Below are positions 33,519-44,472 of a stretch of 64,000 bases of DNA, in pieces. Position 1 is the stretch's first letter, and every line of letters begins with the position of its first letter. Both the position numbers and the translations under genes were made by a program. The notes below the pieces were generated by a model. That model saw only the letters and a program-made list of their open reading frames with translations, searched no databases and was not told the origin of the DNA. The DNA is from Thinopyrum elongatum (taxonomy: Eukaryota; Streptophyta; Magnoliopsida; Poales; Poaceae): the NCBI GenBank assembly GCA_011799875.1, contig CM022299.1, positions 355,274,782-355,338,781 of the forward strand, given 5' to 3'.

Positions 33519-33714
33519 ATATAAGTGAAGCAAGAGAGTTTAATTATTTCTACAAAAGATATGCCCACGCTCTAACAAATATAAGTGAAGCAAAAGAGCA
33601 TTCCACAAATGACGGTTTTCTATGCATAGAGAAATAGGCAATCCAAACTTCAAATGATATAAGTGAAGCACATGAAGCATTCTATAAAGGCATACTCAAA
33701 AGATATAAGTGAAG
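33519..33714. repeat. Four dispersed copies of ATATAAGTGAAG in element D
   Basis: Copies at 33519, 33579, 33657 and 33703; the first three continue as ATATAAGTGAAGCA. The reverse complement recurs in element C (about 31408-31460 and 41030-41075) and the word also appears in E near 48005 and 48045. Confidence 0.65.
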
Positions 33715-33877
33715 TGCATGAAGCATTCTATAAATCAACCAAGGACTATCTCATACCAGAATGGTGCATTATTAAAAGAAAAAGAAAAAGCACACGACGC
33801 TCCAAGATTTACGCATATCATGTGACGAATAAAAATATAGCTCCACGTAAAATTACCGATGATCGTTAGAAAAAAGA

Positions 33878-33901
33878 GGGGATGCCTTCTGGGGCATCCC
33901 C
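33878..33901. other. Stem-loop GGGGATGCC / GGCATCCCC
   Basis: A perfect 9-bp inverted repeat with a 6-base loop, followed by AAGCTT. The same structure occurs in element E at 48987-49010, with a degenerate version near 48253-48275. Conservation across elements suggests a function in the RNA or cDNA. Confidence 0.6.
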
Positions 33902-34582
33902 AAGCTTAGTTGCTTGGGAGTCCTTGAATATTACCTTGCGGTGACTCGGGCATCCCCAAGCTTAGGCTCTTGCCACTCCTTATTCCTTCATCCATCGTGA
34001 TCTCACCCAAAACTTGAAAACTTCAATCACACAAAACTTAACAAAACTCTCGTGAGATCTGTTAGTATAATAAAGCAAATCACCATTTCAAGTACTATTG
34101 CAAACCCATTCATATTTTATTTTTGCATTGTAGCTACTGTATTATAACTTCTCTATGGCTTATACCACCGATACAATCGGTAGTTTCATCAAAACAAGCA
34201 AAACAATGCATCAAAAATAGAATCTATCTTAAAGAGGACAGTCTGTAGCAATCTAAACATTTACCATACTTCTATAACTCCAAAAATTATGAAAAATTAG
34301 GAAAAAATAAACAATTTGTATATTAATACATTTCAAAATGTTTCAGAAGCTTTTGACATTCCAGTAAAAAATGTAAATTCACGCACTACAGCCAAAGTTT
34401 CTGTTTTTGCACTGCACATACCAAACAAGCAATCTAATCATCCTAAAGGAAAATCTTGGCACATTATTTTTATAATACAATGGATTTGTACAAGGGGATA
34501 ATTATTTTTGTTGAAAAGTTTCTGTAATTCAAGATTTGCAATATTCCATGGGCATGAACAAAGTTCAAGGAGCTCCCCCACT

Positions 34583-35469
34583 TCAACGGTGCTCGTCCTT
34601 CTTACTTTCGCTTTTCTTTTTGAAAAGTTTTAGGTTCCCCACTTTATTTATTTTTTGTTTTAAAACTTTATTAAAGCACACAACAGAATAAAATGACTCT
34701 CTAAAACTTTCAGGTTGTCTCCCAGGCAGTGCTTTCTTTAAAGCCATTAAGCTAGGCATAAAGTGCTCAAACAATGGATCCACCCGGATCCCAAGGTATA
34801 TCAAAGCCAATTTTAATTAACAGTGATTTGTAATTTAGTATTGAGAACAAAGCAACATATATTATGCAACAACGAAGTCTAACTCTCTTCCTATGCATCG
34901 GCATGTCATAAAAGAACAATTCATGCACACAAAGTAAAGGCCGGTACATAGTACAAATAGTTTCTTGCAATTTTATCGTATTGGAAACATAGAGAGGCGG
35001 AGATGTAGTTCCTCCTCATAATAATTGCAAGTAGGAGCAGCAAGCACATGCATATTATATTATCAAAATCATCATGTGCAATAGTAGAACGCAACCCATC
35101 AATATAGTCCTTAATAAGCGCAAACTTCTCCGATATAGTGTAGTTGGGAGAATTCAAAAAGATAATAGGACTATCATGCGTGGGTGCAATAGCAACAATT
35201 TCATTCTTAACACAAGGAACTATAGCAAGTTCATATCCATAAGCATCATTCATATTGGCATCATGGCCACAAGCATAGCAAGCATCAATTTCATCAAAAA
35301 GGGATACTTCAAACGAATCCAAGGGATCATAGCAATCATCATAGCATTCATCCTTCGGTAAGCATGAAGGGGATTTAAACAATGTATGGGATAAAGAGTT
35401 ACTCTCATTAGAAGTGATCAATCCGCTCTTCCTCCTTTTGTTCTTCGCTCTCCTCCTCATCTTTTTCAT
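34583..35469 (-). pseudogene. Second coding remnant of element D, unknown function
   Basis: Open segments at 34921-35469 and 34583-34810 in different frames. The first contains LPKDECYDDCYDPLDSFEVS and an acidic tyrosine-rich stretch like the ORFs of C and E. The second ends with MALKKALPGRQPE, a short motif also seen at the end of the C and E reading frames. It overlaps the end of the 231-residue ORF in another frame, so the two were probably one ORF before a shift, or overlapped naturally. No domain recognised. Confidence 0.5.
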
Positions 35470-36103
35470 CTAATGAGCTCACAGTGTCATCAATTTCTTC
35501 TTCCATAGATTCCTGCAAAATATTAGTCTCTTCTTGGACAGCGGAGACTTTCTCAATAAACTCATTAATATTGACATTATATTCATAATTCTCGTAGCAA
35601 TATTTAAGTATAGCATAATTTTCAGGTCTGTAAACAGCATCATCAAAATTTTCACACTTTTCAAACAAAGATTCAATTTCATAAGCACCCTTAAAAGCAA
35701 AAAATTCTTCTATTTGTTCCACATCATAGTAATCATATATACCATTAGCATAAGAAGCCAAGGTTTCATTATCATTAAATTTACATGAAAAGGGAAGGTA
35801 TGGAGCCTTCATCCTAGAGCAACAAGTATAATCGTATCTCCAGCATAAATTCCAAGCATACCAATGCAACATATGAATTTGATCCCATAACAGTTTCCCT
35901 TTTAAAGTCAAGCGATAATCCCTAAAGTATTCATGTTGATCCAACGTGTCTCCCATTATCAAGTTGAACGGGGTTTTCTCAGGATTATCAAAGTAGTGTT
36001 TAATACTTTCCATATAGCGAGCATCAAGGGTTTTAGGAGGTTCCCCATCTCCATGAGTAGCAAGTACACCTAATTTTTTTGGTATTTCGAATTCCATATC
36101 CAT
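35408..36103 (-). CDS. Unknown 231-residue ORF at 5' end of Athila-type element D (copy B)
   Basis: Starts MDMEFEIPKKLGVLATHGDG about 95 bases after the primer site and stays open for 231 codons, unusually long for this AT-rich element. It contains aromatic, Cys-containing sequence (LHWYAWNLCWRYDYTCC) and ends in a highly acidic Glu-rich tail. It sits in the gag position but shows no gag domain or zinc knuckle. The copy-A version (1-133) has a stop. The ORF may be a conserved product of non-autonomous Triticeae Gypsy families. Function unknown; expression not implied. Confidence 0.6.
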   Translation of the reverse strand: MDMEFEIPKKLGVLATHGDGEPPKTLDARYMESIKHYFDNPEKTPFNLIMGDTLDQHEYFRDYRLTLKGKLLWDQIHMLHWYAWNLCWRYDYTCCSRMKAPYLPFSCKFNDNETLASYANGIYDYYDVEQIEEFFAFKGAYEIESLFEKCENFDDAVYRPENYAILKYCYENYEYNVNINEFIEKVSAVQEETNILQESMEEEIDDTVSSLDEKDEEESEEQKEEERIDHF

Positions 36104-36198
36104 AACTAAAGATAGAGAACAACTTAGAACAGCAAATAAAATCTATTTAGTGATAAAGCAAACAAGCACACACGAGAATATTCACCCCACGCTATTGC

Positions 36199-36216
36199 TC
36201 CCCAGCAACGGCACCA
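36199..36216 (-). other. Primer binding site (tRNA-Asp type), element D copy B
   Basis: The minus strand reads TGGTGCCGTTGCTGGGGA, two changes from the canonical tRNA-Asp site and different from the single change in copy A. Confidence 0.75.
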
Positions 36217-36227
36217 GGAAAAGGTCT

Positions 36228-37773
36228 TGATAACCCACAAGTATAGGGGATCAGTTGTAGGCTCTTTCGATAAGTAAGAGTGTCAAACCCAACGAGGAGC
36301 TAAAGCTAGAACAAATATTCCCTCAAGTTCTATCGACCACCGATACAACTCTACGCACGCTTACCATTCGCTTTACCTAGAACAAGTATGAAACTAAAAG
36401 TACTTTGTAGGTGTTGTAGGATAGGTTTACAAGATAATAAAGAGCACGTAAATAAAAACTAGGGGCTCTTTAGATAAATAAACAATTAAGTTAGTATAGC
36501 GAGTGTGGAAAAGTGGTGGTAGGAGTTGTGGAATTTTCCCTAAGCAATTGACTACGTTACTAGACCGATAGCAAGTTTTATGTGGGAGAGGCCACTGCTA
36601 GCATGTCATCCCTTACTTGGAATTCTATGCACTTATGATTGGAACTATTAGCAAGCATCCGCAACTACTAACGTTCATTAAGGTAAAACCCAACCATAGC
36701 ATTAAGATGTATTGGTCCCCCTTCAATCCCGTATGCATCAATTTCTATGCTAGGCTGAAACTGCTGTCACCCTTGCCCTCCAATACATAGTCCTATCAAC
36801 ATACAACTAACCCTATGGTGTGATCCACATGCGAGCTCATCTGATGGGCACCAAAGTACAGCAACATAACCACAAGCAAATTAAACCAATCATAGCAATT
36901 CACCAATCACCGATAGGACAACAAAAATCTACTCAGACATCAAAGGATGGCAACACATCATTGGATAATAATATGAAGCATAAAGCACCATGTTCAAGTA
37001 GAGGGTGTAGCGGGTTGCGGGAGAGTGGACCGCTGTAGATAGATGGGGGAAGGTGATGGAGGTGTTGGTGAAGATGACGGAGTTGTTTGAGTAGATAGCT
37101 GTCACACGATGATTGCCCCGGCGGCGTTCCAGCGCCACCGGGAGAGAGGGGGAGAGCCCCCCTCCTTCTTCTTCTTCCTTAGACCCCCCCCCCCCCTAGA
37201 TGGGAGGAGGGTTTCCCCTCTGGTACTTGGCCTCCATGGCCGCGGAGGGGCGAGAGCCCCTCCGAGATTGGATCTCTCTCTCTCTCTCTCTATTTCCTTC
37301 TGTTTCTGCGTTCCCAGATTCTGGCCTTACACCGTTTCTTAAATTACCGGAGATCGGTAACTCCGATTGGGCTGAAATTTTAACACGATTTTTATCTAGA
37401 TATTACCTTTCTAGGGGAGAAAGAAGGGCACCAACCACTTTACGGGGTGGCCATAAGCCTCCTGGCCGCGCCCTGGGGAGGGGGCGCGCCTCCAGGGCTT
37501 GTGGGCCCCTCAGGAATCTTCTCGCGTTGATTCCAATTCCCAAAAATCACATATATTCCAAAAAAAATCTTCGTAAGTTTTTATCGCGTTTGGACTTCAT
37601 TTGGTATGGATATTCTGCGAAACAAAAAACATGCAACAAACAGGAACTGGCACTGGGCACTGGATCAATATGTTAGTCCCAAAAATAGTATAAAAAGTTG
37701 CCAAAAGTATATGAAAGTTGTAGAATATTGGCATGAAACAATCAAAAATTATAGATATGACGAAGACGTATTA
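36228..37773 (-). repeat. 5' LTR of element D (copy B)
   Basis: 1546 bp from TGATAACCCACAAGTATAGG to GAAGACGTATTA; it matches 258-1793 with scattered substitutions and a longer CT run near 37272-37290. Confidence 0.8.
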
Positions 37774-38913
37774 GTCGCCGGGGGACATCACCAACATATA
37801 TCAAGTACCATCGCATAAACATTCATCTCCTTGCATTTACTTTATTTTCCATTTGCCTCTCATTTTCATCTCCCCCACTTCTAAAACAATTTTACAAAAA
37901 CACAAAAATATTTTTGTTTGCTTGCTCACTTGATTTTATTGCCTTCATGTCAACACTGAAAAACAGGAAAGAAAAGGAAGAGTAAAGACATATGGATCCT
38001 CATCCACTTGCTAATATTTTCAGAAGACCAAATTATGATGAACCAATTGCTAGTTAGTTGAGTGTATTTTATTATCTTTGTGAAGTTTTGCTTGAAAATC
38101 ATGAATCCAAAAATTGTGATGAAGTGTTAAAAGAAGAAATTTATAAAGTGATTCACGATATCTCCTTGAATGAAAAGCTGATTTCAATGATGTTATTATA
38201 AATTCTATTAACTTCAATTGTGCGAATAATATGCAAAACTACAAGCCTGGGGAAGATAAGTTTGTTGTGTATACTACTTATTGCAATGATCATGATTGGG
38301 GTGATAATGCTTCTTATGATCGTGATAATTTATTTAAGCCTCATGATGAATATGTCATTGATAATAATATTTCTAGTAATATTGAAAGTGGGCTTGGAAG
38401 AGTGTCAACTTTAGGTAAAAAGAATCCCACATATTTGGAGAGTGTTCAATCTTATAATTTTTTTGATAATAGTGGGTTTGGGTAGGTCATGACTTTAGTT
38501 GATGTTAATCCCACTATCTTGGAAGATTACAAGACTTGTATGCTTGTGTATCATGAAGAGAAAATTTATATGATAGCTATATTGTTGAATTTGAGTATGA
38601 TCCTACATGTAATTATTATGAGAGAGGAAAATATAGTTGTAGAAATTTTCGTGTTACTAAATCACCTCTGTTTGTGTTGTAATTATTAATGCTTCCTTCT
38701 TTCTATTTGTATATGCTAGAAATTGCTTGTCTTGATAATTTGTTTTCCTATAAAATGCCTATGCATAGGAATTATGTTAGACTTAAATGTGTTGGTTACA
38801 TGATGCTCTCTTTGTGCTTCAATTCCTGTCTTTCATATGAGCATCATTAATATCCCAAGCCTATCTTAATGGCTATGAAGAAAGAGCATGTTGGGAGACA
38901 ACACAATAGTTAT
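37774..38913 (+). mobile_element. Internal fragment of element C (copy B, left part)
   Basis: Counterpart of 1794-2932, ending at GTTAT (38909-38913), the target duplication of the solo Copia LTR. Confidence 0.75.
37993..38880 (+). pseudogene. Degenerate Athila-type ORF of element C (copy B)
   Basis: Same damaged reading frame as 2012-2900: MDPHPLANIF start, early TAG, best open stretch 38231-38485 with SGLGRVSTLGKKNPT, and the same TAG at 38483-38485 as copy A. Shared damage shows it was already dead before the duplication. Confidence 0.55.
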
Positions 38914-40217
38914 TGTTGGTGCAATGATAAGCCCCTTATGTTTTGGAGTTTGTTGACATAAACAGTTTGGGACTTATGTGTTTGCTGGTGCACACAGAGT
39001 GACAGGTACCTGGAATAATCGAGGAGTTTGATGAAAACGGCGAAGATAATCTCCCTGCTAGGCAGCGAAGGTAATTACTTAAGATAAACCTAACGAGAGT
39101 GACCCCTAAAAATTGCTGAAGTTTAAGCAATTGGTTCGGTGATTGTTTGAAGCAAATGACTATGTTCGAGGAAGAATGAAGACGAAGTGAAGACGTAGCA
39201 TTTATTTCGTTGTTCTTCTTCTTTCATTGAGTCATAGGACCACCGTACTATTAAGAGGGGTATAGCGTTTCGAAGCTTTGATTCTCTGATGCTAAACCCA
39301 AACCTATGAAAGCTGTGAGAGAAATCTCTTTGTGCTCTGAGCAAATACTTGTCAGCAAGAGACTGTGATCTTCTTCACTCCAAGAGATTTGCCTCGGACC
39401 GAGGAGTTAGCATTACTGGTTACTCAAGTAATGTTACCGTTGCTCCAAAATCCGACCGTTGAGAACGTGTTGGTTGGCCATTGGCTGGACCTCATGTTCA
39501 AAATGGTCATTTCCCATCTGGGAAGGCTGTGGCTATAAATAGCCACCCCGCGCCGGCTTTGTCCGGTGGCTGCTCCGTTTAATTTCTGAGAAGATTGTTG
39601 AGCAACCCCCTCTCTGAGCGATTTGAGTTTAAAATCCACCAAGAGAAAAACCCTAGAGCCGAAGAATTAGATAGTGGTTCAGCATCATTGGAATCTAAGT
39701 TTAGTATGCTCCGCCTATTACTCTTGAGAGCTGCAAACTCTCTAGACGGTTAGGTGTCAAGTTCTTCAGAGACCAAGAGTAATTGTGGTTCTCGAAGAAG
39801 ATGTCTGTAAAGGTTTGGAGATTGCCTCCAAGTATCTACCATGAGTGATTGGCATCGGGTTACGAATCGATTGTCGAGGAGAATAGGGTGAAGAGAGTTT
39901 ATCTTCCATGTTAAGTCACAGCCCCTCCAACCAGACATAGTCCTTGTGCAGAAGGACGAACTAGTCGAACAAATTCCTTGTCGCCATCGAGCACCACCGG
40001 TCAACTTTGTTACTCAAGTTTACCTTCAATGCATTTTATTCATGTATTTTACTTCGATGCATGCTTTAGTTTCCCTTCGGTCATATGCTATAGTTCTTCT
40101 TAGTCAGTTTGTCGTTTAATTCCGTTGTTGGGTTCTAAGAGATTTAAGTTTTCCGGAGAAAATTTAAAACTTCCATTCACCCCCCCCCCCCTCTGGTAGA
40201 CATACTTTGTTCCTACA
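38914..40217 (+). repeat. Solo LTR of the Maximus-like Copia element (copy B)
   Basis: 1304 bp, TGTTGGTGCAATG to TTTGTTCCTACA, flanked on both sides by GTTAT (38909-38913, 40218-40222). Same insertion point in C as the full element of copy A, so it is the product of LTR-LTR recombination after the duplication. TATA box at 39534-39541. Several diagnostic variants match the 3' LTR of copy A. Confidence 0.92.
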
Positions 40218-41125
40218 GTTATCTTTTCTATTTTTTTTGTGCACGCAATTATGATACTGTTATGGTTGTGTTTTTGTGTTTAAATTAGTGTTTGTGCCAA
40301 GTAAAGCCTTTGTGATGATCTGTATGATAGTTGATTTGATTCTGTGAAAAAACAAAAACATTTGCGCCTAGTAGCAGAATTGTTTAAATTTACTGGAACA
40401 AGATTTTTATATTATTTTTTTTACACCTGATCGATATACAAATTTCCGATGTATTCCTAATTTTTCAGCATTTTTAGAGTTATAGAAGTATAGTCATAGT
40501 TCGTATTACTATAGATGTTCTGTTTTTGACGGATTCTGTTTCGTTGCATTGTTTGCTTGTTTTGATGAATCTATGGATTGTATCGGGGGGTATAAGCCAT
40601 GGTGAAGTTAGAATACAGTAGGTATTATGCAATAATAAAATATGAATGGGTTTGCAACAGTACCTAAAGTTTGTGATTTGGTTGTTATACTAATGGATCT
40701 CACGAAATTTTTTGTTGAGTTTTGTGTGCTGAAGTTTTCAAGTTTTGAGTGAGATCACGATGGATGAAGGAATAAGGAGTTGCAAGAGCCTAAGCTTGGG
40801 GATGCTCCGGAAGGCACCGCCTCTTTCTTCTAACAACTATCGATAATATTACTCGGAGCTATATTTTTATTCATCACACGATATGAGTTTTGCTTGGAGC
40901 ATCGTGTATTATATGAGTCTTTGCTTTGTTTGCTTTTTAGTTTGCCACAATCATCTTTGCTGGACATACCTTTTTGACAGGGACACACATTATTTGTGAT
41001 TTTTTAGAATACTCTATGTGCTTCACTTATATCTTTTGAGCTAGGCAGTTGCTCTAGTGCTTCACTTATATCTTTTAGAGCACGGCGGTGGTTATATTTT
41101 ATACAAATAATTGCACTGTCATGCT
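40218..41125 (+). mobile_element. Internal fragment of element C (copy B, middle part)
   Basis: Counterpart of 30603-31512. Non-coding; ends with ATGCT, the target duplication of the next solo LTR. Confidence 0.7.
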
Positions 41126-42700
41126 TGATTGCTTGTATCTGCGTTGGTATTTTCCCGAAGAGGAGAGGATGATGCAGCACAGCAATGATAAGTATTTCCC
41201 TGAGTTATGAAACCAAGGTTATCAACCAGTAGGAGAACCAAGCAACACTATGTAAACAGCACCTGCACACAAATAACAAATACTTGCAACCCAACGCGTA
41301 ATAGGGGTTGTCAATCCCTCCTCGATATTGAGATAGATGAAATTGTATGAGATTTGATAAATAGATCTGACTAAAATACAAAATAAAATAAAGAAAGAAC
41401 AAGTGCAGCAAGGTATTTTGGGGTTTTTGGAATAATAGATCTGAAAACAATATGATAGAAAATAGACCCGGGGGGCGTAGATTTCACTAGTGGCTTCTCT
41501 CGAGAAAATAGCATACGGTGGGTAAACAAATTACTGTTGGGCAAGTGATAGAAGAGCAAATAATTATGACGATATCCAAGGAAATGATCATGTATATAGG
41601 CATCACGTCCAAGATTAGTAGACCGACTCCTGCCTGCATCTACTACTATTACTCCACACATCGACCGTTCTCTAGCATGCATCTAGTGTATTAAGCTTAT
41701 GGAGAAACGGAGTAATGCAATAAGAATGATGACATGATGTAGACAAGATCTATTCATGTAGGAATAGACCCCATCTTTTTATCCTTAATAGCAATGATAC
41801 ATGCGTGCCTCGCTACCCCTTCTGTCACTGGGTGAGGACACCGCAAGATCGAACCCATCACAAAGCACCTCTTCCCATTGCAAGAAAAATCAATCTAGTT
41901 GGCCAAACCAAACCAAAGTTTCAGAGAAGAAATATGAGGCTATAATAATCATGCATATAAGAGATCAAATAAGACTCAAATAATATTCATGGATAGATCT
42001 AATCGTAAACTCACAATTCATCGGATCCCAACAAACACACCGCAAAAAGTCATTACATCAAATAGATCTCCAAGAACATCGAGGAGAACATTGTATTGAG
42101 AATCAAAAAGAGAGAAGAAGCCATCTAGCTACTGCCTACGAACCCGTAGGTCTGTGGTGAACTACTCACGCATCATCGGAGGAGCACCAATGAGGATGAT
42201 GAACCCCTCCGTGATCGTGTTCCCCTCCGACAAGGTGCCGGAATAGGGCTCTAGATTGGATCTCGTGGTTCTGGAACTTGCGGTGGCTGGAATTGTTTTT
42301 CGTCGACTCCCCTCGGGTTTCTGGAATATTTGGGTATTTATAGAGCTGAGAAGTTGTGGAGAGGGGGCCTATGGGCCCCACTACCCACCAGGGTACGCCA
42401 AGGGCCTCTAGCGCGGCCTGGTGCCTTGTGGGCCCCACGAGCCTCCCCTCCGGTACTTCCTTGGCTCCCAAGTTGTCTTCTGGGCAGAAAAAAATCTCCA
42501 AAAAGTTTTGTGGCATTTGGACTTCGTTTGGTACTGATATTCTGCGAAGTAAAAAACAGCAACTGGCACTGGGCACTATGTCAATAGGTTAATCCCAAAA
42601 AATGATATAAAGTTGCTATAAAATGAATATAAAACATCCAAGAATGATAATATAACAGTAGGGAACAATCAAAAATTATAGATACGTTGGAGACGTATCA
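41126..42700 (-). repeat. Complete solo LTR, Sabrina-like, inserted in element C
   Basis: 1575 bp, TGATTGCTTGTATC to GGAGACGTATCA on the plus strand, flanked by ATGCT at 41121-41125 and 42701-42705. Minus orientation by its TGATACGTCTCC start on that strand. Related to the 3' LTR of C but clearly diverged. The copy-A counterpart (31513-32487) is truncated. Confidence 0.85.
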
Positions 42701-44472
42701 ATGCTTCACTTATATTATTTTGAGAGTTGAGAAATAGTAATGGCAATTTGCACGGGTTATGAATTTGGTCTTAATATGATAGGTATTGAAGAGGGATATA
42801 ATAAAAACTTTCATGTAGATCACTGGATATGATAAGTTTGATTCCTTGCAATATTTTTACGATATAAAGATGGTGATATGTGGGAGATACTAGTGAATGA
42901 TTGTGGTTTAGTAAGAATATTGGTGTTAAGGTTTGTGATTCCCGAAGCATGCACGTATAGTCTCTCGTTATGCTATGAAGTTGGAGCTTGATTTATTATT
43001 GATTGTCTTCCTTATGAGTGGCGTTCGGGGATGAGCGATGGTCTTTTCCTACCAATCTAGCCCCCTAGGGGCATGCCTAGTAGTACACTGCTTCGAGGGC
43101 TAATAAACTTTTGCAATAAGTATGTGAGTTCTTTATGACCAATGTGAGTCCATGGATTATACGCACTCTCAGCTTTCCATAGTTTGCTAGCCTCTTCGGT
43201 ACCGTGCATTACCCTTTCTCACCTTGAGATGTGGGGCAAACTTCGCTGGTGCATCCAAACCCCGTGATATGATACGCTCTATCACACATAAGCCTCCTCA
43301 AAACAGCCACCATACCTACCTATTATGGCATTTCCATAGCCATTCCGAGATATATTGCCATGCAACTTCCACTGTTTTGTTTTTATGACACACATAATCA
43401 TTGTCATATTGCTTTGCATGATCATATAGTTGACATAGTATTTGTGCTCAGCCACCGTTCATCATTTTTTTATACATGTTACGCCAGATCATTGCACATC
43501 CTGGTACACCGCTAGAGGCATTCATATAGAGTCATATTTTGTTCTAGTATTGAGTTGTAATTTTGAGTTGTAAGTAAATAGAAGTGTGATGATCATCATT
43601 ATTCATTATTAGAGATTTGTCCCAAGTGAGGAAATAGAAAAAGGGGCCCAAAAGAGCCCAACAAAAAAATGAGAGAAAAGGAGAGAAGGGGCAATGTTAC
43701 TATCCTTTTCCACACTTGTGCTTCAAAGTAACACCATGTTTTTCATATAGAGAGTCTCCTATGCTTTCATTTTCATATAACTAGTGGGAATTTTTAATTA
43801 TAGAACTTGGCTTGTATATTCCAATGATGGGCTTCCTCAAATGCCCGAGGTCTTCATGAGCAAGCAAGTTGGATGCACACCCACTTAGTTTTGTTTTTAA
43901 GCTTTCATACACTTATACCTCTTAGTGCATCTGTTGCATGGCAATCCCTACTCCTTGCATTGACATCAATTGATGGACATCTCCATAGCCCGTTGATTAG
44001 CCTCGTCAATGTGACACTTTCTCCTTTTTGTCTTCTCCATATCAACCCCATCATCATACTCTATTCCACCCATAGTGCTATATCCATGGCTTGCGCTCAT
44101 ATATTGTGTGAGGGTTGAAAAAGCTGAAGTGCGTTAAAAAGTATGAACCAATTGCTCGACTTGTCATCGGGGTTGCGCATGATAAATATTTTTTGTGTTA
44201 AGAAGATGGATCATGACAAGGCTATATGATTTTGTAGGGATAACATTCTTTAGCACTGATATTTTGAAAGGCGTGATTGTTTGTTGGTATGCCTGAGTAT
44301 TTATGTCTTTATGTCAAATTATAGACTATTGCTTTGAATCATTCGGATCTTAATATTCATGCCACAAAAGAGAGATTACATGGTGAATATGATAGGTAGC
44401 ATTCCACATCAAAAATTCTGTTTTTATCATTTACCTACTCGAGGACGAGCAGGGATTAAGCTTGTGGATGCT
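42701..44472 (+). mobile_element. 3' internal region of element C
   Basis: Non-coding sequence leading to the 3' LTR; it ends with CTCGAGGACGAGCAGGGATT and AAGCTTGTGGATGC, the conserved pre-LTR segment that serves as the polypurine-like region in this family (the same, inverted, at 46470-46520 of E). Its segment 42950-43700 is the inverse of 32540-33300. No ORF is supported. Confidence 0.7.

Larger units (their letters stand above)
32529..36227 (-). mobile_element. Internal region of Athila-type element D (copy B)
   Basis: Minus-strand internal sequence leading up to the 5' LTR at 36228. 32529-34580 has no supported coding sequence; its first kilobase is the inverse of the 3' region of element C (about 42950-43700), so this is the shared 3' non-coding region of the family. 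Coding remnants occupy 34583-36103. The 3' LTR is absent, cut off at the duplication junction. There is no gag, RT or integrase motif, so the element is non-autonomous or heavily deleted. Confidence 0.7.
32529..42102. repeat. Tandem duplication, copy B
   Basis: About 9.6-kb unit with a solo Copia LTR in place of the full element. It begins in the internal region of D immediately after the filler and ends where copy A stops matching in the solo LTR. Confidence 0.8.

Noticed and set aside
33519..33714. CRISPR-like array from repeated ATATAAGTGAAGCA
   Set aside because: Copies are short, unevenly spaced and occur in several plant retroelements; no cas genes; the genome is eukaryotic.
36228..42102. 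Regions A and B as the two LTRs of one giant element
   Set aside because: Each region is itself a mosaic of elements in opposite orientations with its own primer sites and target duplications, so a tandem duplication explains them better.
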